Shown: positions 1 to 8,668 of the stretch, in pieces
Position numbering within the stretch: position 1 is the first letter of the stretch
Layout: every line of letters begins with the position of its first letter
Source of the DNA: Pelagerythrobacter aerophilus
GTDB lineage: Bacteria; Pseudomonadota; Alphaproteobacteria; Sphingomonadales; Sphingomonadaceae
Assembly: GCF_003581645.1 (NCBI RefSeq)
Contig: NZ_QXFK01000016.1
Coordinates: 310,001-374,000 of the forward strand
Reading direction: 5' to 3'
Length of the DNA stretch: 64,000 bases
Translations under genes and position numbers: made by a program
Notes under the pieces: generated by a model
Seen by the model: only the letters and a program-made list of their open reading frames with translations
What the model was told of the DNA's origin: nothing
Database searches by the model: none

Positions 1-2
1 GG

Positions 3-1445
3 ATGGCCGCCGCGGCGTTGGCGTACACCATGGGCGAGACAATCGACCTGACCCTGGTCGAAAGCGACGCCATTGGCACTGTGGGCGTGGGAGAGGCGAC
101 GATCCCACCCTTGGTTCTGTTCAACCGCCTGATCGGTATAAGCGAAGCCGATTTCATGCGCGAGACGCAGGCGACCTTCAAGCTGGGCATCGAATTCGAG
201 AACTGGAGGTGCGAGGGGGAAAAATACTTCCATGCCTTCGGGACCACCGGGCGCGATCACTGGTCCGCGGGATTCCAGCACTTCTGGGCCGAGGGGAACG
301 AGCGCGGCCATTCGGACAGCTACAGCGACTACTGCCTCGAGCTGGTGGCAGCCTATGCGCGCAAATTCGCACATCTGCCCAAGAACGGGCTGAACTACGC
401 CTATCACCTGAACGCAACGGCCTATGCTGCCTTTCTCCGCCGCATTGCCGAGAAAGCCGGCGCCAAACGCGTCGAGGGCAAGATCGCACAGGTCGAGCTC
501 GACGGGGACAGCGGCGACATCACCGCCCTGAGGCTGGAAGATGGCCAGAGGCTCGAAGGTGACCTGTTCCTCGACTGTACGGGCTTTCGTGCGCTGCTCA
601 TCGAAGGGGCACTGCACGTCGGTTATGACGATTGGTCCCATTACCTGCCATGCGATCGCGCGATCGCGGTGCAAACCGAGCTTTCCGGACCGCCCGTGCC
701 CTATACCCGTGCCATTGCGCACGATGCGGGCTGGCAATGGCGTATTCCCCTGCAGCACCGCGGCGGGAATGGCATCGTCTACTGCAGCCGCTACCTTTCG
801 CAGGACGCAGCGCGCGAACGGCTCATGTCAACGCTCGAAGGCAAGCCCATCAGCGAGCCCCGGGCAATACCGTTTACCGCTGGCGCACGGCGCAAGCAGT
901 GGCATCGCAATTGTGTTGCCATCGGCCTTGCGGGCGGATTCCTCGAACCGCTTGAATCTACCAGTATCCACTTGATCCAGCGCGCTGTCGTGCGGCTGAT
1001 GCGGATGATGCCGGCGGGCCAGGTAAGCGAACGGGACATCGCCGAATTCAACGATCAGCAGCTTACCGACATGATCCAGGTGAGGGATTTCCTGATCCTA
1101 CACTACAACGCCACCGACCGGCGCGACAGCCCGTTCTGGCGGCAATGCGCCACGATGGATATCCCGGATACACTGCGCCAGAAGATCGAGCTGTTCCGCG
1201 AAACGGGTCGTGTTTTCCGTAAGAACGAGGAGATATTCGCCGAGAACAGTTGGGTGCAGGTCATGCTCGGCCAGGGCATCAAGCCGCGAAACCACCACCC
1301 AATAGCGAAGAAAATGAGCGACGCGGAACTGTCGCGCTTTCTTTCATCCTTGCGAGAAAACATCACCAAAACAGTGGCGGCCTTGCCAAGCCACGAAGAC
1401 TATGTGGCGCAATTCTGCGGGTCAAAACAGGCGACGGTTGCCTGA
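3..1445 (+). CDS. Tryptophan 7-halogenase family flavoprotein (5' end outside window)
   Basis: The 480 visible residues match the flavin-dependent tryptophan-halogenase family: GVGEATIPP near residue 30, the WxWxIP signature (GWQWRIP around residue 243), and the C-terminal GLAGGFLEPLESTSIHL region typical of these proteins. The N-terminal FAD-binding GxGxxG loop lies before the window, so the gene is truncated by the window edge and not necessarily broken. Family members use FADH2, oxygen and halide to halogenate indoles or other aromatics. In sphingomonads many paralogues sit beside TonB receptors and LacI regulators for glycan use, and their substrates are unknown. A LacI gene follows directly. 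Halogenase chemistry is inferred from the family only. Confidence 0.9.
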   Translation: MAAAALAYTMGETIDLTLVESDAIGTVGVGEATIPPLVLFNRLIGISEADFMRETQATFKLGIEFENWRCEGEKYFHAFGTTGRDHWSAGFQHFWAEGNERGHSDSYSDYCLELVAAYARKFAHLPKNGLNYAYHLNATAYAAFLRRIAEKAGAKRVEGKIAQVELDGDSGDITALRLEDGQRLEGDLFLDCTGFRALLIEGALHVGYDDWSHYLPCDRAIAVQTELSGPPVPYTRAIAHDAGWQWRIPLQHRGGNGIVYCSRYLSQDAARERLMSTLEGKPISEPRAIPFTAGARRKQWHRNCVAIGLAGGFLEPLESTSIHLIQRAVVRLMRMMPAGQVSERDIAEFNDQQLTDMIQVRDFLILHYNATDRRDSPFWRQCATMDIPDTLRQKIELFRETGRVFRKNEEIFAENSWVQVMLGQGIKPRNHHPIAKKMSDAELSRFLSSLRENITKTVAALPSHEDYVAQFCGSKQATVA

Positions 1446-1477
1446 CCGTATGTGGCAGGCGAATGACGAGGACGATA

Positions 1478-2566
1478 ATGGCAGTGGGTAATGGGGGTTT
1501 AGCACCAACGGGCAGGCGCCGCCAATCGGTCACCATCAAGCACGTGGCGGCGGACGCGGGTGTATCGCTGCAGACCGTCAGCCGCGTCATCAATAACGGC
1601 CCCAATGTCCGCCCGGCAATGAAGGAACGAGTCCAGGCGAGCATCGACAAGCTCGGTTACGTACCTTCGATAGCCGCGCAGCGGATGAGTGGTTCACGTT
1701 CCTATCTCATCCTCGCCATCAACGACCGCGACCGCACCATAGCCGACTGGCGCGCGCGCGAGGGACGTGACTGGATCGACCAGATGCTCCTCGGCGGCAT
1801 GCTGACCGCTGCCGAGCGCGGCTATCGTATGATCTTCGAATTGGTCGATACCCACAGCGACCATGTCGAACGAGAGTTGGGTGCGGCGATTGCAGCTTTG
1901 CGGCCCGATGGGATAATCGTGACGCCGCCACATTCGGAAAACCTGCAGATCACCGATCTACTGGCCGAAAGCGGCATTCCCTTCGCCCGGATCGGTTCGA
2001 AGGAGGAAGGCCCGGGCATAGCGATCACGATGGGCGACGAGTACCTGGCTGCGCTTGCCACCGATCATCTGATCGAACTGGGCCACAAGCGCATCGGGCT
2101 CATTGCCGGACCCGACGAGTATAGCCTGGCGGGCTGGCGTATCGACGGGTGGTGCGAAGCGATGGGCCGGGCTGGTCTTTCCGTGGACGGCTTGTGCGTG
2201 AAAGGCGACTTTGGCTTTGAAAGCGGAATTGCCGCGGCCAACTCGCTACTCGACCGCCCGGACCCTCCGACTGCGATCATTGCCAGCAATGATCAGATGG
2301 CGCTGGCCACGCTGCAGGTCGCGCGCGAGCGAGGCCTCGCGGTGCCTGAGGACATGTCGCTGATCAGCTTCGACAATTCGCCGGTGGTGCGCTTCACGGA
2401 TCCGCCGCTGACCGCGGTCGAACAGCCGATTGCCGCCACGGTTAGCCGCGCTGTGGAAATGCTGATCGATGCTCGCACCCATGCTCCGCCGGCGGAACCC
2501 GTACAGATACAAGGTGAGCTAGTAGTGCGCCGCTCGACTGGTCCTGCACGCGTAGACGGTCGATAG
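1478..2566 (+). CDS. LacI family transcriptional regulator
   Basis: This 362-residue protein has an N-terminal LacI helix-turn-helix (VTIKHVAADAGVSLQTVSRV, then the hinge-helix region IAAQRMSGSRS). A periplasmic-binding-protein-like effector domain follows, with typical segments such as RPDGIIVTPP, HKRIGLIAGP and SLISFDNSPVVRFTDPPLTAV. I chose the ATG at 1478 because GAGG lies six bases upstream and the HTH then begins near residue 15; the frame is open much further upstream, inside the halogenase gene. Proteins of this type repress sugar-uptake and glycosidase genes until a sugar binds. It starts 32 bases after the halogenase stop, so it probably controls that gene and a linked TonB receptor lying left of the window. 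Confidence 0.93.
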   Translation: MAVGNGGLAPTGRRRQSVTIKHVAADAGVSLQTVSRVINNGPNVRPAMKERVQASIDKLGYVPSIAAQRMSGSRSYLILAINDRDRTIADWRAREGRDWIDQMLLGGMLTAAERGYRMIFELVDTHSDHVERELGAAIAALRPDGIIVTPPHSENLQITDLLAESGIPFARIGSKEEGPGIAITMGDEYLAALATDHLIELGHKRIGLIAGPDEYSLAGWRIDGWCEAMGRAGLSVDGLCVKGDFGFESGIAAANSLLDRPDPPTAIIASNDQMALATLQVARERGLAVPEDMSLISFDNSPVVRFTDPPLTAVEQPIAATVSRAVEMLIDARTHAPPAEPVQIQGELVVRRSTGPARVDGR

Positions 2567-2784
2567 GGCCATGGCGGCAATCCGCCGGCCGGAGCCGCGA
2601 TGAGATCGATCCTCTTGGCCGAGCCGTGCGGCTGACGTTACGGACGAAGTTCTGGCACGGGTGATCGTGGATCGGGATCGCCAATCCGAGCGCTGGCTAT
2701 CTTTCGAAGGTCCGGCACGGGGCTGACTGCACTGCGGCAACGACACTGTTTGCAAGGCGGGCTACGATCCGATACGCGCGGCCC

Positions 2785-3216
2785 ATGAAAAGACCTCTGC
2801 TCCTCGCAAGCATGGGCCTCTCGGCCCTGATTCCCGCCAGTGCATATGGCCAAGCTGAAGAGCCGACGCTGGCGGGGCGGGCGGCTATTGAGCGCATCGC
2901 CGGCAATACCATCGTTCTTACGCCGGAGAGCGAGGCTCCGTTCGCGCTGGAGGTTGTCATGTACTTCGCGTCGGATGGCCGGGCAGTATCGCGTATGTCG
3001 GCAAACGGCGTTGCGAATGAGGCGGAATCGCTTGTCGGCAAATGGTCGATCGATGATCAGGAGCGCTTGTGCGTTGTTGAGGACGGCAAGGATCTGAAAA
3101 GCGACAGAGATTGTATCGGCATCGTCGTCACGGGCAATACTGTCCGCTCCGTGCCAGAGGACATCTTTCGCGGTCTGCACGCGACCATCGCCGAGGGCAA
3201 TCCGAGCAAGCTGTGA
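2785..3216 (+). CDS. Small secreted protein of unknown function
   Basis: This is a 143-residue protein with a clear Sec signal peptide (MKRPLLLASMGLSALIPASA, then YGQ-A). The mature part has two cysteines (RLCVVED and RDCIGIV), which could form a disulfide, and ends in PSKL. I do not recognise the family; sphingomonads carry many small periplasmic proteins of this size. There is no strong Shine-Dalgarno sequence before the ATG, but the signal peptide supports this start. It stands alone, 245 bases before the sortase-substrate gene. The 218 bases before it (2567-2784) hold nothing I can identify. Confidence 0.65.
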   Translation: MKRPLLLASMGLSALIPASAYGQAEEPTLAGRAAIERIAGNTIVLTPESEAPFALEVVMYFASDGRAVSRMSANGVANEAESLVGKWSIDDQERLCVVEDGKDLKSDRDCIGIVVTGNTVRSVPEDIFRGLHATIAEGNPSKL

Positions 3217-3461
3217 GTATCGCGCTTAGCTGACATGCATCTGGGTCGAGCTCGAGCAAGCGCCTGAGTTATCTCGTTTGACGCGATGCCGTGGACGGTC
3301 TCAGCAGGCGCGTCCGCACATTTCCTCACAAATCGTCAAGAATGAGGTGCAATCCGGACAAGGCCACCTGGAAGTGCAAAGAGTAGCAAACAGTGGTGGT
3401 GGCTGTCTGGGATAGCCGCCGCCTACCGAGAAAACTCCACCATCCAAGATGGAGCGATCTC

Positions 3462-5636
3462 ATGTCTTTGCCTCGTCGCGCTGCGTCTCGTCTGTCACTT
3501 CCGTCCCATTCCCGCGGACGGCTTGCAATGGGCCTGGCCCTTCTTCTGGTCGTGCTTCTCGGGGCGTTGCTCGGAAGCCGGTTGAACGCCGCCGACCCCC
3601 GAACCGAAGCCGATCCGGTCGGCAGCGGCACATTGCTGCTTGCCGAAAAAGGCGTCGCCGATCGCTTGCCTGCCGTGCGCCTCGGCACCGATATGGACGT
3701 GGAGGTCAGCGGGCAGATCGCTCGGGTACGCGTGACCCAGGCGTTCCGCAACACGAGCGACAAATGGATGGAGGCCACCTACCTCTACCCGCTACCCGAA
3801 GACGGCGCGGTCGACAGCCTGAAGATGGTCGTCGGCCAGCGGGTCATCGTCGGCCGCATCAAGCGCCGCGAAGAGGCCCGTGAGATCTATGAAGAAGCCA
3901 AGGCCAGCGGCCGGAAAGCCGGCTTGACCGAGCAGTATCGCGCCAACATGTTCCGCAACAGCGTTGCCAATATCGGGCCTGGCGAAACCGTGCTGGTTTC
4001 GATTGAGTATCAGGCACCGGTCCGCCGCCTGAGCGGCGAATATGCGCTCCGGCTGCCGCTGGTGGTGGGGCCGCGCTACGTCCCGCCGCATAGCGTGCAG
4101 GACGCGCGGTCGGCGGACGATGCCCGCGCCGTGACGGCGCCGCTGGCCGACCCGGCGCTGGGACGCGACCTCAACCCGGTGTCGATCACTGTGCGGCTCG
4201 CCCCCGGGTTCAAGCCCGCCAACATCATCAGCCCCTATCACCAGATCGCGGTCGAAGCCGGCGGGCCGCGGCGGCGGACCGTCCGCCTGGCGGATGGCGA
4301 TGTTCCGGCCGACCGCGATTTCGAATTGCGCTGGCGTTCGGCGACGGCCGATCCGACGGTGGAGCTTTTTCGACAGGAACGCGATGGGAAGCAGTACGTC
4401 ATGGCCACTATCTCCCCGCCGGCGCCGGACACCATGCCCCCGCCCGCTCCGCGCGAAATGATCTTCGTCATCGACAACAGCGGTTCGATGGGTGGGGAAT
4501 CGATGCGCCAGGCGAAACGAAGCCTGCTCCATGCGCTCGACACACTGCGACCCGTGGACCGGTTCAATATCGTCCGCTTTGACGACAGCATGACCGTCCT
4601 GTTCGAGGAACCCGTCGCAGCGAGCTCGGAGCAGATCGCCGTCGCACGCCGCTTCACCGAAAGCCTCGAGGCGTCGGGCGGCACCGAGATGCTGCCTGCG
4701 CTGAAGGCGGCGCTCGACGATCGTGCGGCTGGCTCCGCCAGCGGGCTGCGGCAGGTCATCTTCCTGACCGACGGCGCGATTTCCAACGAACGCGAAATGT
4801 TGGCCACCTTGGCTGCGCAAGCTGGGCGGAGCCGCGTGTTCATGGTCGGGATCGGCTCGGCCCCGAACAACTATCTGATGACCCGCATGGCCGAGGTGGG
4901 GCGCGGAACTTACGTCAATATCGGATCGCCGGACGAAGTGACCGCGAAGATGGCTGCACTGTTGAACCGATTGAAGGCTCCCGTCGCGCGCAACCTCAAG
5001 GTGACACTCTCGGGGGATGGCGTGGAACTGACCCCGGCCGTGCTCCCCGATCTCTATGCCGGCGAGCCGCTGGTCCTGCTCGGCCGTGCCAACCGCCTTT
5101 CGGGGACGCTGATGGTCAGCGGCACGATCGGCGATAAAGCATGGACGGATACGGTCGATCTGAGCGACGCCATCGAGAGCGAGGCAGTCGCGCGGCTCTG
5201 GGCCAAGCGGCGGATCGACGATATCGAGGTCGGCCGTCTGATGAGCGCGATCTCGCATGAGGACGCGGATACGGCGATCGCCGAGCTCGGTCTCGCCTTC
5301 TCGATCGTTACCAGCCAGACCAGCCTGGTCGCGGTCGATGAGACGCCCACGCGGCCGCTCGATCAGCCGCTGACCGAAGAAGAACTGCCCCTCCTGCTGC
5401 CTGCGGGCTGGGATTTCGATGCGCTGTTCGGCGGGGAGACGGCACGGGCGGCCGTTGCGGCGAGCGAGGAGCGGGCAAACCGGGCCGCGCGGGCCAACGA
5501 TCCGGCCACGGCCCTCGACCTGCCTCAAACCGCGACCGGCTTTGCGGGTCTGGTCGGGAAGGGGCTGCTGCTCATGCTGATCGGCCTTGCCGGGATATGG
5601 CTGACACGCCGCCGCATGCCCGGAGCGATGGCGTGA
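3462..5636 (+). CDS. VIT/VWA-domain sortase target protein (marine proteobacterial type)
   Basis: The 724-residue protein has an N-terminal membrane signal (about residues 20-45), a VIT domain (about 70-200; GTDMDVEVSGQIARVRVTQ, then YLYPLPEDGAVDSL), and a von Willebrand A domain with a MIDAS motif, DNSGS, near residue 338. The C-terminus is a sorting signal: LPQTA at about 687-691, a hydrophobic helix and a basic tail (TRRRMP). This is the architecture known for substrates of proteobacterial class GN sortases. I chose the ATG at 3462 because GGAG lies seven bases upstream, although the frame is open from 3393. The sortase gene overlaps its stop codon. The function of the anchored protein is unknown. 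Confidence 0.92.
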   Translation: MSLPRRAASRLSLPSHSRGRLAMGLALLLVVLLGALLGSRLNAADPRTEADPVGSGTLLLAEKGVADRLPAVRLGTDMDVEVSGQIARVRVTQAFRNTSDKWMEATYLYPLPEDGAVDSLKMVVGQRVIVGRIKRREEAREIYEEAKASGRKAGLTEQYRANMFRNSVANIGPGETVLVSIEYQAPVRRLSGEYALRLPLVVGPRYVPPHSVQDARSADDARAVTAPLADPALGRDLNPVSITVRLAPGFKPANIISPYHQIAVEAGGPRRRTVRLADGDVPADRDFELRWRSATADPTVELFRQERDGKQYVMATISPPAPDTMPPPAPREMIFVIDNSGSMGGESMRQAKRSLLHALDTLRPVDRFNIVRFDDSMTVLFEEPVAASSEQIAVARRFTESLEASGGTEMLPALKAALDDRAAGSASGLRQVIFLTDGAISNEREMLATLAAQAGRSRVFMVGIGSAPNNYLMTRMAEVGRGTYVNIGSPDEVTAKMAALLNRLKAPVARNLKVTLSGDGVELTPAVLPDLYAGEPLVLLGRANRLSGTLMVSGTIGDKAWTDTVDLSDAIESEAVARLWAKRRIDDIEVGRLMSAISHEDADTAIAELGLAFSIVTSQTSLVAVDETPTRPLDQPLTEEELPLLLPAGWDFDALFGGETARAAVAASEERANRAARANDPATALDLPQTATGFAGLVGKGLLLMLIGLAGIWLTRRRMPGAMA

Positions 5637-6238
5637 GCCTTCGCCTCGCCAACATGGGGAGCCGCGCTTTCGGGCGCGGCTTTCTCCGCCTGATTGCAAT
5701 CGGCGCCTGTCTGATCGGCACCGCCACAATGGCCCAAGGGGTCTGGATTCCTGCCAAAGCGGTGCTGGCGCAAATCCTGCTCGACCGAGCCTTTGAGCAG
5801 AGCCAGGCGCTTGGCCGGCCGGTCAAGCCCTGGAGCTGGGCAGACACTGCGCCGATCGCGCGCCTCGATGTGCCACGTCTGGGCATCAGCGAAGTGGTCC
5901 TGGCGGGCGGTTCCGGCCAGGCAATGGCGTTCGGACCGAGCCTGCTATCCGCGGGAGCAGGCGTGGGCGAGAACGGAACCAGCATCATAGCCGCGCATCG
6001 TGATACTCATTTCACCTTTCTGCGCGACCTGCGGCCGGGAGATCTCATCGAACTGAAGGGGATAACCGGCGATACGCTGCGCTATCGCATGACCGGCAGC
6101 CAGATAGTGCGATGGAACGACTTTGCGTTCGACTCTCATCCTGACCGGGCGACATTGCTGCTCGTTTCCTGCTATCCCTTCGACGCAACACAGCGGGGCC
6201 CGTTGCGCTTCGTCGGAATGGCGGAAAAGATGGATTGA
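5633..6238 (+). CDS. Class GN sortase
   Basis: This 201-residue membrane-anchored cysteine transpeptidase has an N-terminal transmembrane helix (FLRLIAIGACLIGTATMAQG) and a complete catalytic triad: His122 (AAHRDTHF), Cys180 (LVSCYPFD) and Arg192 (GPLRF). I prefer the GTG at 5633, which overlaps the previous stop as GTGA and has GGAG eight bases upstream; an ATG at 5597 in the same frame is possible. The four-base overlap implies translational coupling with the VIT/VWA gene, its presumed and perhaps only substrate. What the anchored protein is linked to in a Gram-negative cell is not known from the sequence. Confidence 0.93.
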   Translation: MSLRLANMGSRAFGRGFLRLIAIGACLIGTATMAQGVWIPAKAVLAQILLDRAFEQSQALGRPVKPWSWADTAPIARLDVPRLGISEVVLAGGSGQAMAFGPSLLSAGAGVGENGTSIIAAHRDTHFTFLRDLRPGDLIELKGITGDTLRYRMTGSQIVRWNDFAFDSHPDRATLLLVSCYPFDATQRGPLRFVGMAEKMD

Positions 6239-6322
6239 GCGATTCGATGCGTCGCCGGATTAAACCTGATCGCAAATACAGCCTGGCGGATCGTCCGCAG
6301 CTGTCAATCAAGGGGAATCTTC

Positions 6323-6643
6323 ATGTTAAAAACAATAGCTGGGACAATATTCTTCCTGTTCGCCCCCGCTGTCATGGCGCAGGGCACGACTTACGGTGAT
6401 CTCGCGTCGCTGGGCGGATCAATGCAGGCGGTCGCCGAAGCGTGCGGAGATTATTCGGCAGCGGAGCTCGCACAGATGAAAGAAGAACAGCGCCGAATCG
6501 CCGTGCAGGGCGGCACGTCGCCGGCAGAGTTCGAGCGCGCGTTCAAGGCTGGCCATGCAATGGGAACGAAGAAGATCGCTGGGGCGACATCCGCGCAAAA
6601 GCAGAAGATGTGCAACGATGTTCGCGCGATGCTTGGCAAATAA
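6323..6643 (+). CDS. Small secreted protein of unknown function
   Basis: This 106-residue protein has a signal peptide (MLKTIAGTIFFLFAPAVMA, cleaved before QG). The mature part is mostly helical and charged, with two cysteines (EACGDYS and KMCNDVR) about 80 residues apart. AGGGGA precedes the ATG at good spacing. It lies 84 bases after the sortase in the same direction, so it may share that transcript. It has no LPxTG-like signal and is therefore not an obvious sortase substrate. I do not recognise the family. Confidence 0.7.
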   Translation: MLKTIAGTIFFLFAPAVMAQGTTYGDLASLGGSMQAVAEACGDYSAAELAQMKEEQRRIAVQGGTSPAEFERAFKAGHAMGTKKIAGATSAQKQKMCNDVRAMLGK

Positions 6644-6677
6644 GTCCGGCAAACACGGCAAGGCAGGGAGATCGCAT

Positions 6678-7430
6678 ATGGCAAGGTCGACAGGGGCGCT
6701 CGCTCTGGTTGCTGTCATGACCTCGCCCGCAGGGGCGCAAGAGGCGTCGACACCGCCGATTTATTCGGAGAAGCGCCTGACTTTGGAGGTGGCCGATGTC
6801 GATCGCGATACCGTTCCGCCCGGAACGCCGGCGGCGTTCGAAGCCGCTTTCGGCCAGGCTCCGCGTAACGAAGCAGTGCGCGAAATCGACGGTTCGACCT
6901 TCACGTTCGTACCGCTGGCACTGATCCCGCTGGCCGGCGAAAAAGTCGCGCTGGTCAGCACCGGAAGGAGCGCATGCACTGGCCACCCCTGCTCCGGGAT
7001 CAACGCGGTGCACTATCTGCGCGAAGTCCGGGCGCGCTATGAAGTCGAAGGAGAATGGTCGCACGTCGGGGCAACCGGGACGTTCGGCCATCCGGCGCTG
7101 CGTTGGGGCTGGAGCGATGCGATTGCTGACGATCCGGTGCTCTACACCGAAGGCGGCGGCGTCTGGCAGGGATATGCCTGCTCTCGCGCCTCGCTGACCG
7201 CACTGACGCCCGCCGGTCCGCTCGAGATCGCCAGCATCCCGGTCTTTTTCTCCAACGAAGGGGCAATGGGGGAGGGCGACACCAGCCTGGAGGGCACCAT
7301 CACATCGGTCGAGAAAGGCCGCAGTTTTACAGTCACCTACAGGGGCTCGCGGACCTTCCGCGAGCACTACGTTCGCGGAGAAGACGGCCACTACGAAGTG
7401 CGAGGCGGTACGAAGGTTCCCAGCTGCTGA
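6678..7430 (+). CDS. Secreted protein of unknown function
   Basis: The protein has 250 residues from the ATG at 6678, which has GGGAG seven bases upstream; the frame is open from 6555, inside the previous gene, but the signal peptide (MARSTGALALVAVMTSPAGA, then QEAS) fixes this start. The mature region looks beta-rich and has cysteine pairs (SACTGHPCSGI), a lone YACSRAS and a C-terminal cysteine. It has no membrane anchor or lipobox. It starts 34 bases after the preceding small secreted protein and probably shares its transcript. I recognise no domain. Confidence 0.65.
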   Translation: MARSTGALALVAVMTSPAGAQEASTPPIYSEKRLTLEVADVDRDTVPPGTPAAFEAAFGQAPRNEAVREIDGSTFTFVPLALIPLAGEKVALVSTGRSACTGHPCSGINAVHYLREVRARYEVEGEWSHVGATGTFGHPALRWGWSDAIADDPVLYTEGGGVWQGYACSRASLTALTPAGPLEIASIPVFFSNEGAMGEGDTSLEGTITSVEKGRSFTVTYRGSRTFREHYVRGEDGHYEVRGGTKVPSC

Positions 7431-7465
7431 TCCCAACGAGCCCGTCCGGAACGCATTTCTACCCC

Positions 7466-7502
7466 TTGACGGCGTGTGCGGGAATGTGCGGATATGTCCG
7501 CA
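7466..7502 (+). promoter_or_regulatory. Promoter and palindromic operator of the XRE gene
   Basis: TTGACG at 7466-7471 is a good -35 candidate. Downstream, TGCGGA (7487-7492) and TCCGCA (7497-7502) form a perfect six-base inverted repeat with a four-base centre, and the AT-rich flanks (AATG and TATT) extend the symmetry. It falls where the -10 region would be, 27 bases before the ATG. I infer autorepression by the XRE protein encoded next. Confidence 0.5.
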
Positions 7503-7528
7503 TATTAACGGCCGGCGGGGGCACTATC

Positions 7529-8260
7529 ATGACCGGACGCAACGATGGACTGGATGGCGAGGTCATCGCCCGCCGCGTGCGCGAGGAGCTGGCGCGGCGG
7601 CGCATCTCGCGGCAGGCGCTTGCCGATATGGCGCGGATCAGCATTTCAACGCTCGAAAAGGCCCTGTCGGGCGGGCGCAGCTTCACGCTGGCTACGGTGC
7701 TTCGCCTGGAGGATGCGCTGGGGATGCCATTGCGCGACCTTCCTGCCGTCGCGCCGTCCGGTCCCGCGCCTGAGCAGCTCGGGGCCTACGCGCGCGCCGC
7801 CATCAAGTGGATCGAGGGCGATTTCCTGACCTTGCGTCCGAGTTTCGAGAACTCCGATACGCTTTATGCTTACCTCACCACAATTCGCTGGGACGAGAGC
7901 CTGGGGCATCTGGTCTTCTCCGAGTTGGCGCGCGCCGATCAGCAGTTCGCTCAGGAAGGCCATGTGTCCATACCCAATCTCTCGGGCCACATATATCTGG
8001 TGACCAACGACACCGGCCAGTATCGCATGGCGATGCTGGGTCGCGCGACGCGCGAGATGCGCATGTTCGGCATATTGCTGACGTTGCAGATTGGCAGTGG
8101 CTCACAGCTCGTGCCCGTAGCCTGCCCGATCGGCCTTATCCCAGTGGAGCAAATCACGGTACCGGAGATGGGTCGTATCCTGCCCGGGTCCGCCTGCTAT
8201 TCGCACTACAAAGCGCTGCTCGACACGGCCACCACCGACGATTTCGCTCGCTTCGCGTGA
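7529..8260 (+). CDS. XRE-type helix-turn-helix regulator
   Basis: This 243-residue protein has an N-terminal Cro/CI-like HTH (about residues 15-65; SRQALADMARISISTLEKAL, then LRLEDALGMPL) and a C-terminal sensor-like domain of about 160 residues that I cannot name (WDESLGHLVFSELARAD, then HIYLVTNDTGQYRMAMLGRA). The C-terminal fold may bind a small molecule. I chose the ATG at 7529 because a G-rich Shine-Dalgarno lies upstream and the HTH starts close to it. A palindrome overlapping the likely promoter suggests autoregulation. It converges on the VOC gene and could control the 8.3-13 kb locus, but nothing shows this directly. Confidence 0.8.
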   Translation: MTGRNDGLDGEVIARRVREELARRRISRQALADMARISISTLEKALSGGRSFTLATVLRLEDALGMPLRDLPAVAPSGPAPEQLGAYARAAIKWIEGDFLTLRPSFENSDTLYAYLTTIRWDESLGHLVFSELARADQQFAQEGHVSIPNLSGHIYLVTNDTGQYRMAMLGRATREMRMFGILLTLQIGSGSQLVPVACPIGLIPVEQITVPEMGRILPGSACYSHYKALLDTATTDDFARFA

Positions 8261-8264
8261 AGTG

Positions 8265-8280
8265 ACCGCTAGCGAGCGGT
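8265..8280. terminator. Short hairpin between convergent genes
   Basis: ACCGCT (8265-8270) and AGCGGT (8275-8280) form a six-base stem with loop AGCG, followed by TTTG. It sits between the stops of the XRE gene (8260) and the VOC gene (8287) and could serve both strands. The T-run is weak. Confidence 0.4.
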
Positions 8281-8286
8281 TTGCGA

Positions 8287-8664
8287 TCAATTCTGGCGCT
8301 GAATAAGCTCGATTTGGTGTCCGTCGGGGTCCGCGAGAACGGCGATCTGGGTCCCGGCGAATGTGGTTGGTTCGAGCCGTACGGTCGCGCCATGCGCGAT
8401 CATCGTCTCACAGGTCTTGTCGAGTTCTGCGATGTAGAAACCGACCGGGCCGTTTGCCTGGCCCAGCGTAAGGTTGCGCCCATCCTTCCACCGGCACAGC
8501 ACGAGCGCCGCCCCGGCTTTCGAGGGCGCGAGGATCACCTCATCGAACGCGCCGGCGTCGATCCGTCGCTGCTCGGTGAAGCCGAGGCATTCGCAATAGA
8601 AATCGATTGCTCGGTCGAGATCGGCCACGAAGATCTTGTAGAATGCTGGCCGGGTCTGCTCCAT
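8287..8664 (-). CDS. VOC (glyoxalase/bleomycin-resistance) family protein
   Basis: This 125-residue single-domain protein has the vicinal-oxygen-chelate pattern: FYKIFVADLDRAIDFYCECL at the start and VLADPDGHQIELIQ at the end. It also contains a middle segment for a second beta-alpha-beta-beta-beta unit (GFYIAELDKTCETMIAHGA). Members are metal-dependent dioxygenases, isomerases or binding proteins, so the substrate cannot be told. The ATG at 8664 has GGAGG nine bases upstream, inside the end of the flavin-reductase gene, and only four bases separate the two genes. It is the last gene of a minus-strand operon starting with the amidohydrolase. Confidence 0.85.
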   Translation of the reverse strand: MEQTRPAFYKIFVADLDRAIDFYCECLGFTEQRRIDAGAFDEVILAPSKAGAALVLCRWKDGRNLTLGQANGPVGFYIAELDKTCETMIAHGATVRLEPTTFAGTQIAVLADPDGHQIELIQRQN

Positions 8665-8668
8665 CTCG

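Noticed and set aside
3792-5729. 645-codon minus-strand open frame
   Set aside because: It is the antisense shadow of the VIT/VWA and sortase genes, whose domains, start sites and coupling are clear; the antisense product has no recognisable domain.
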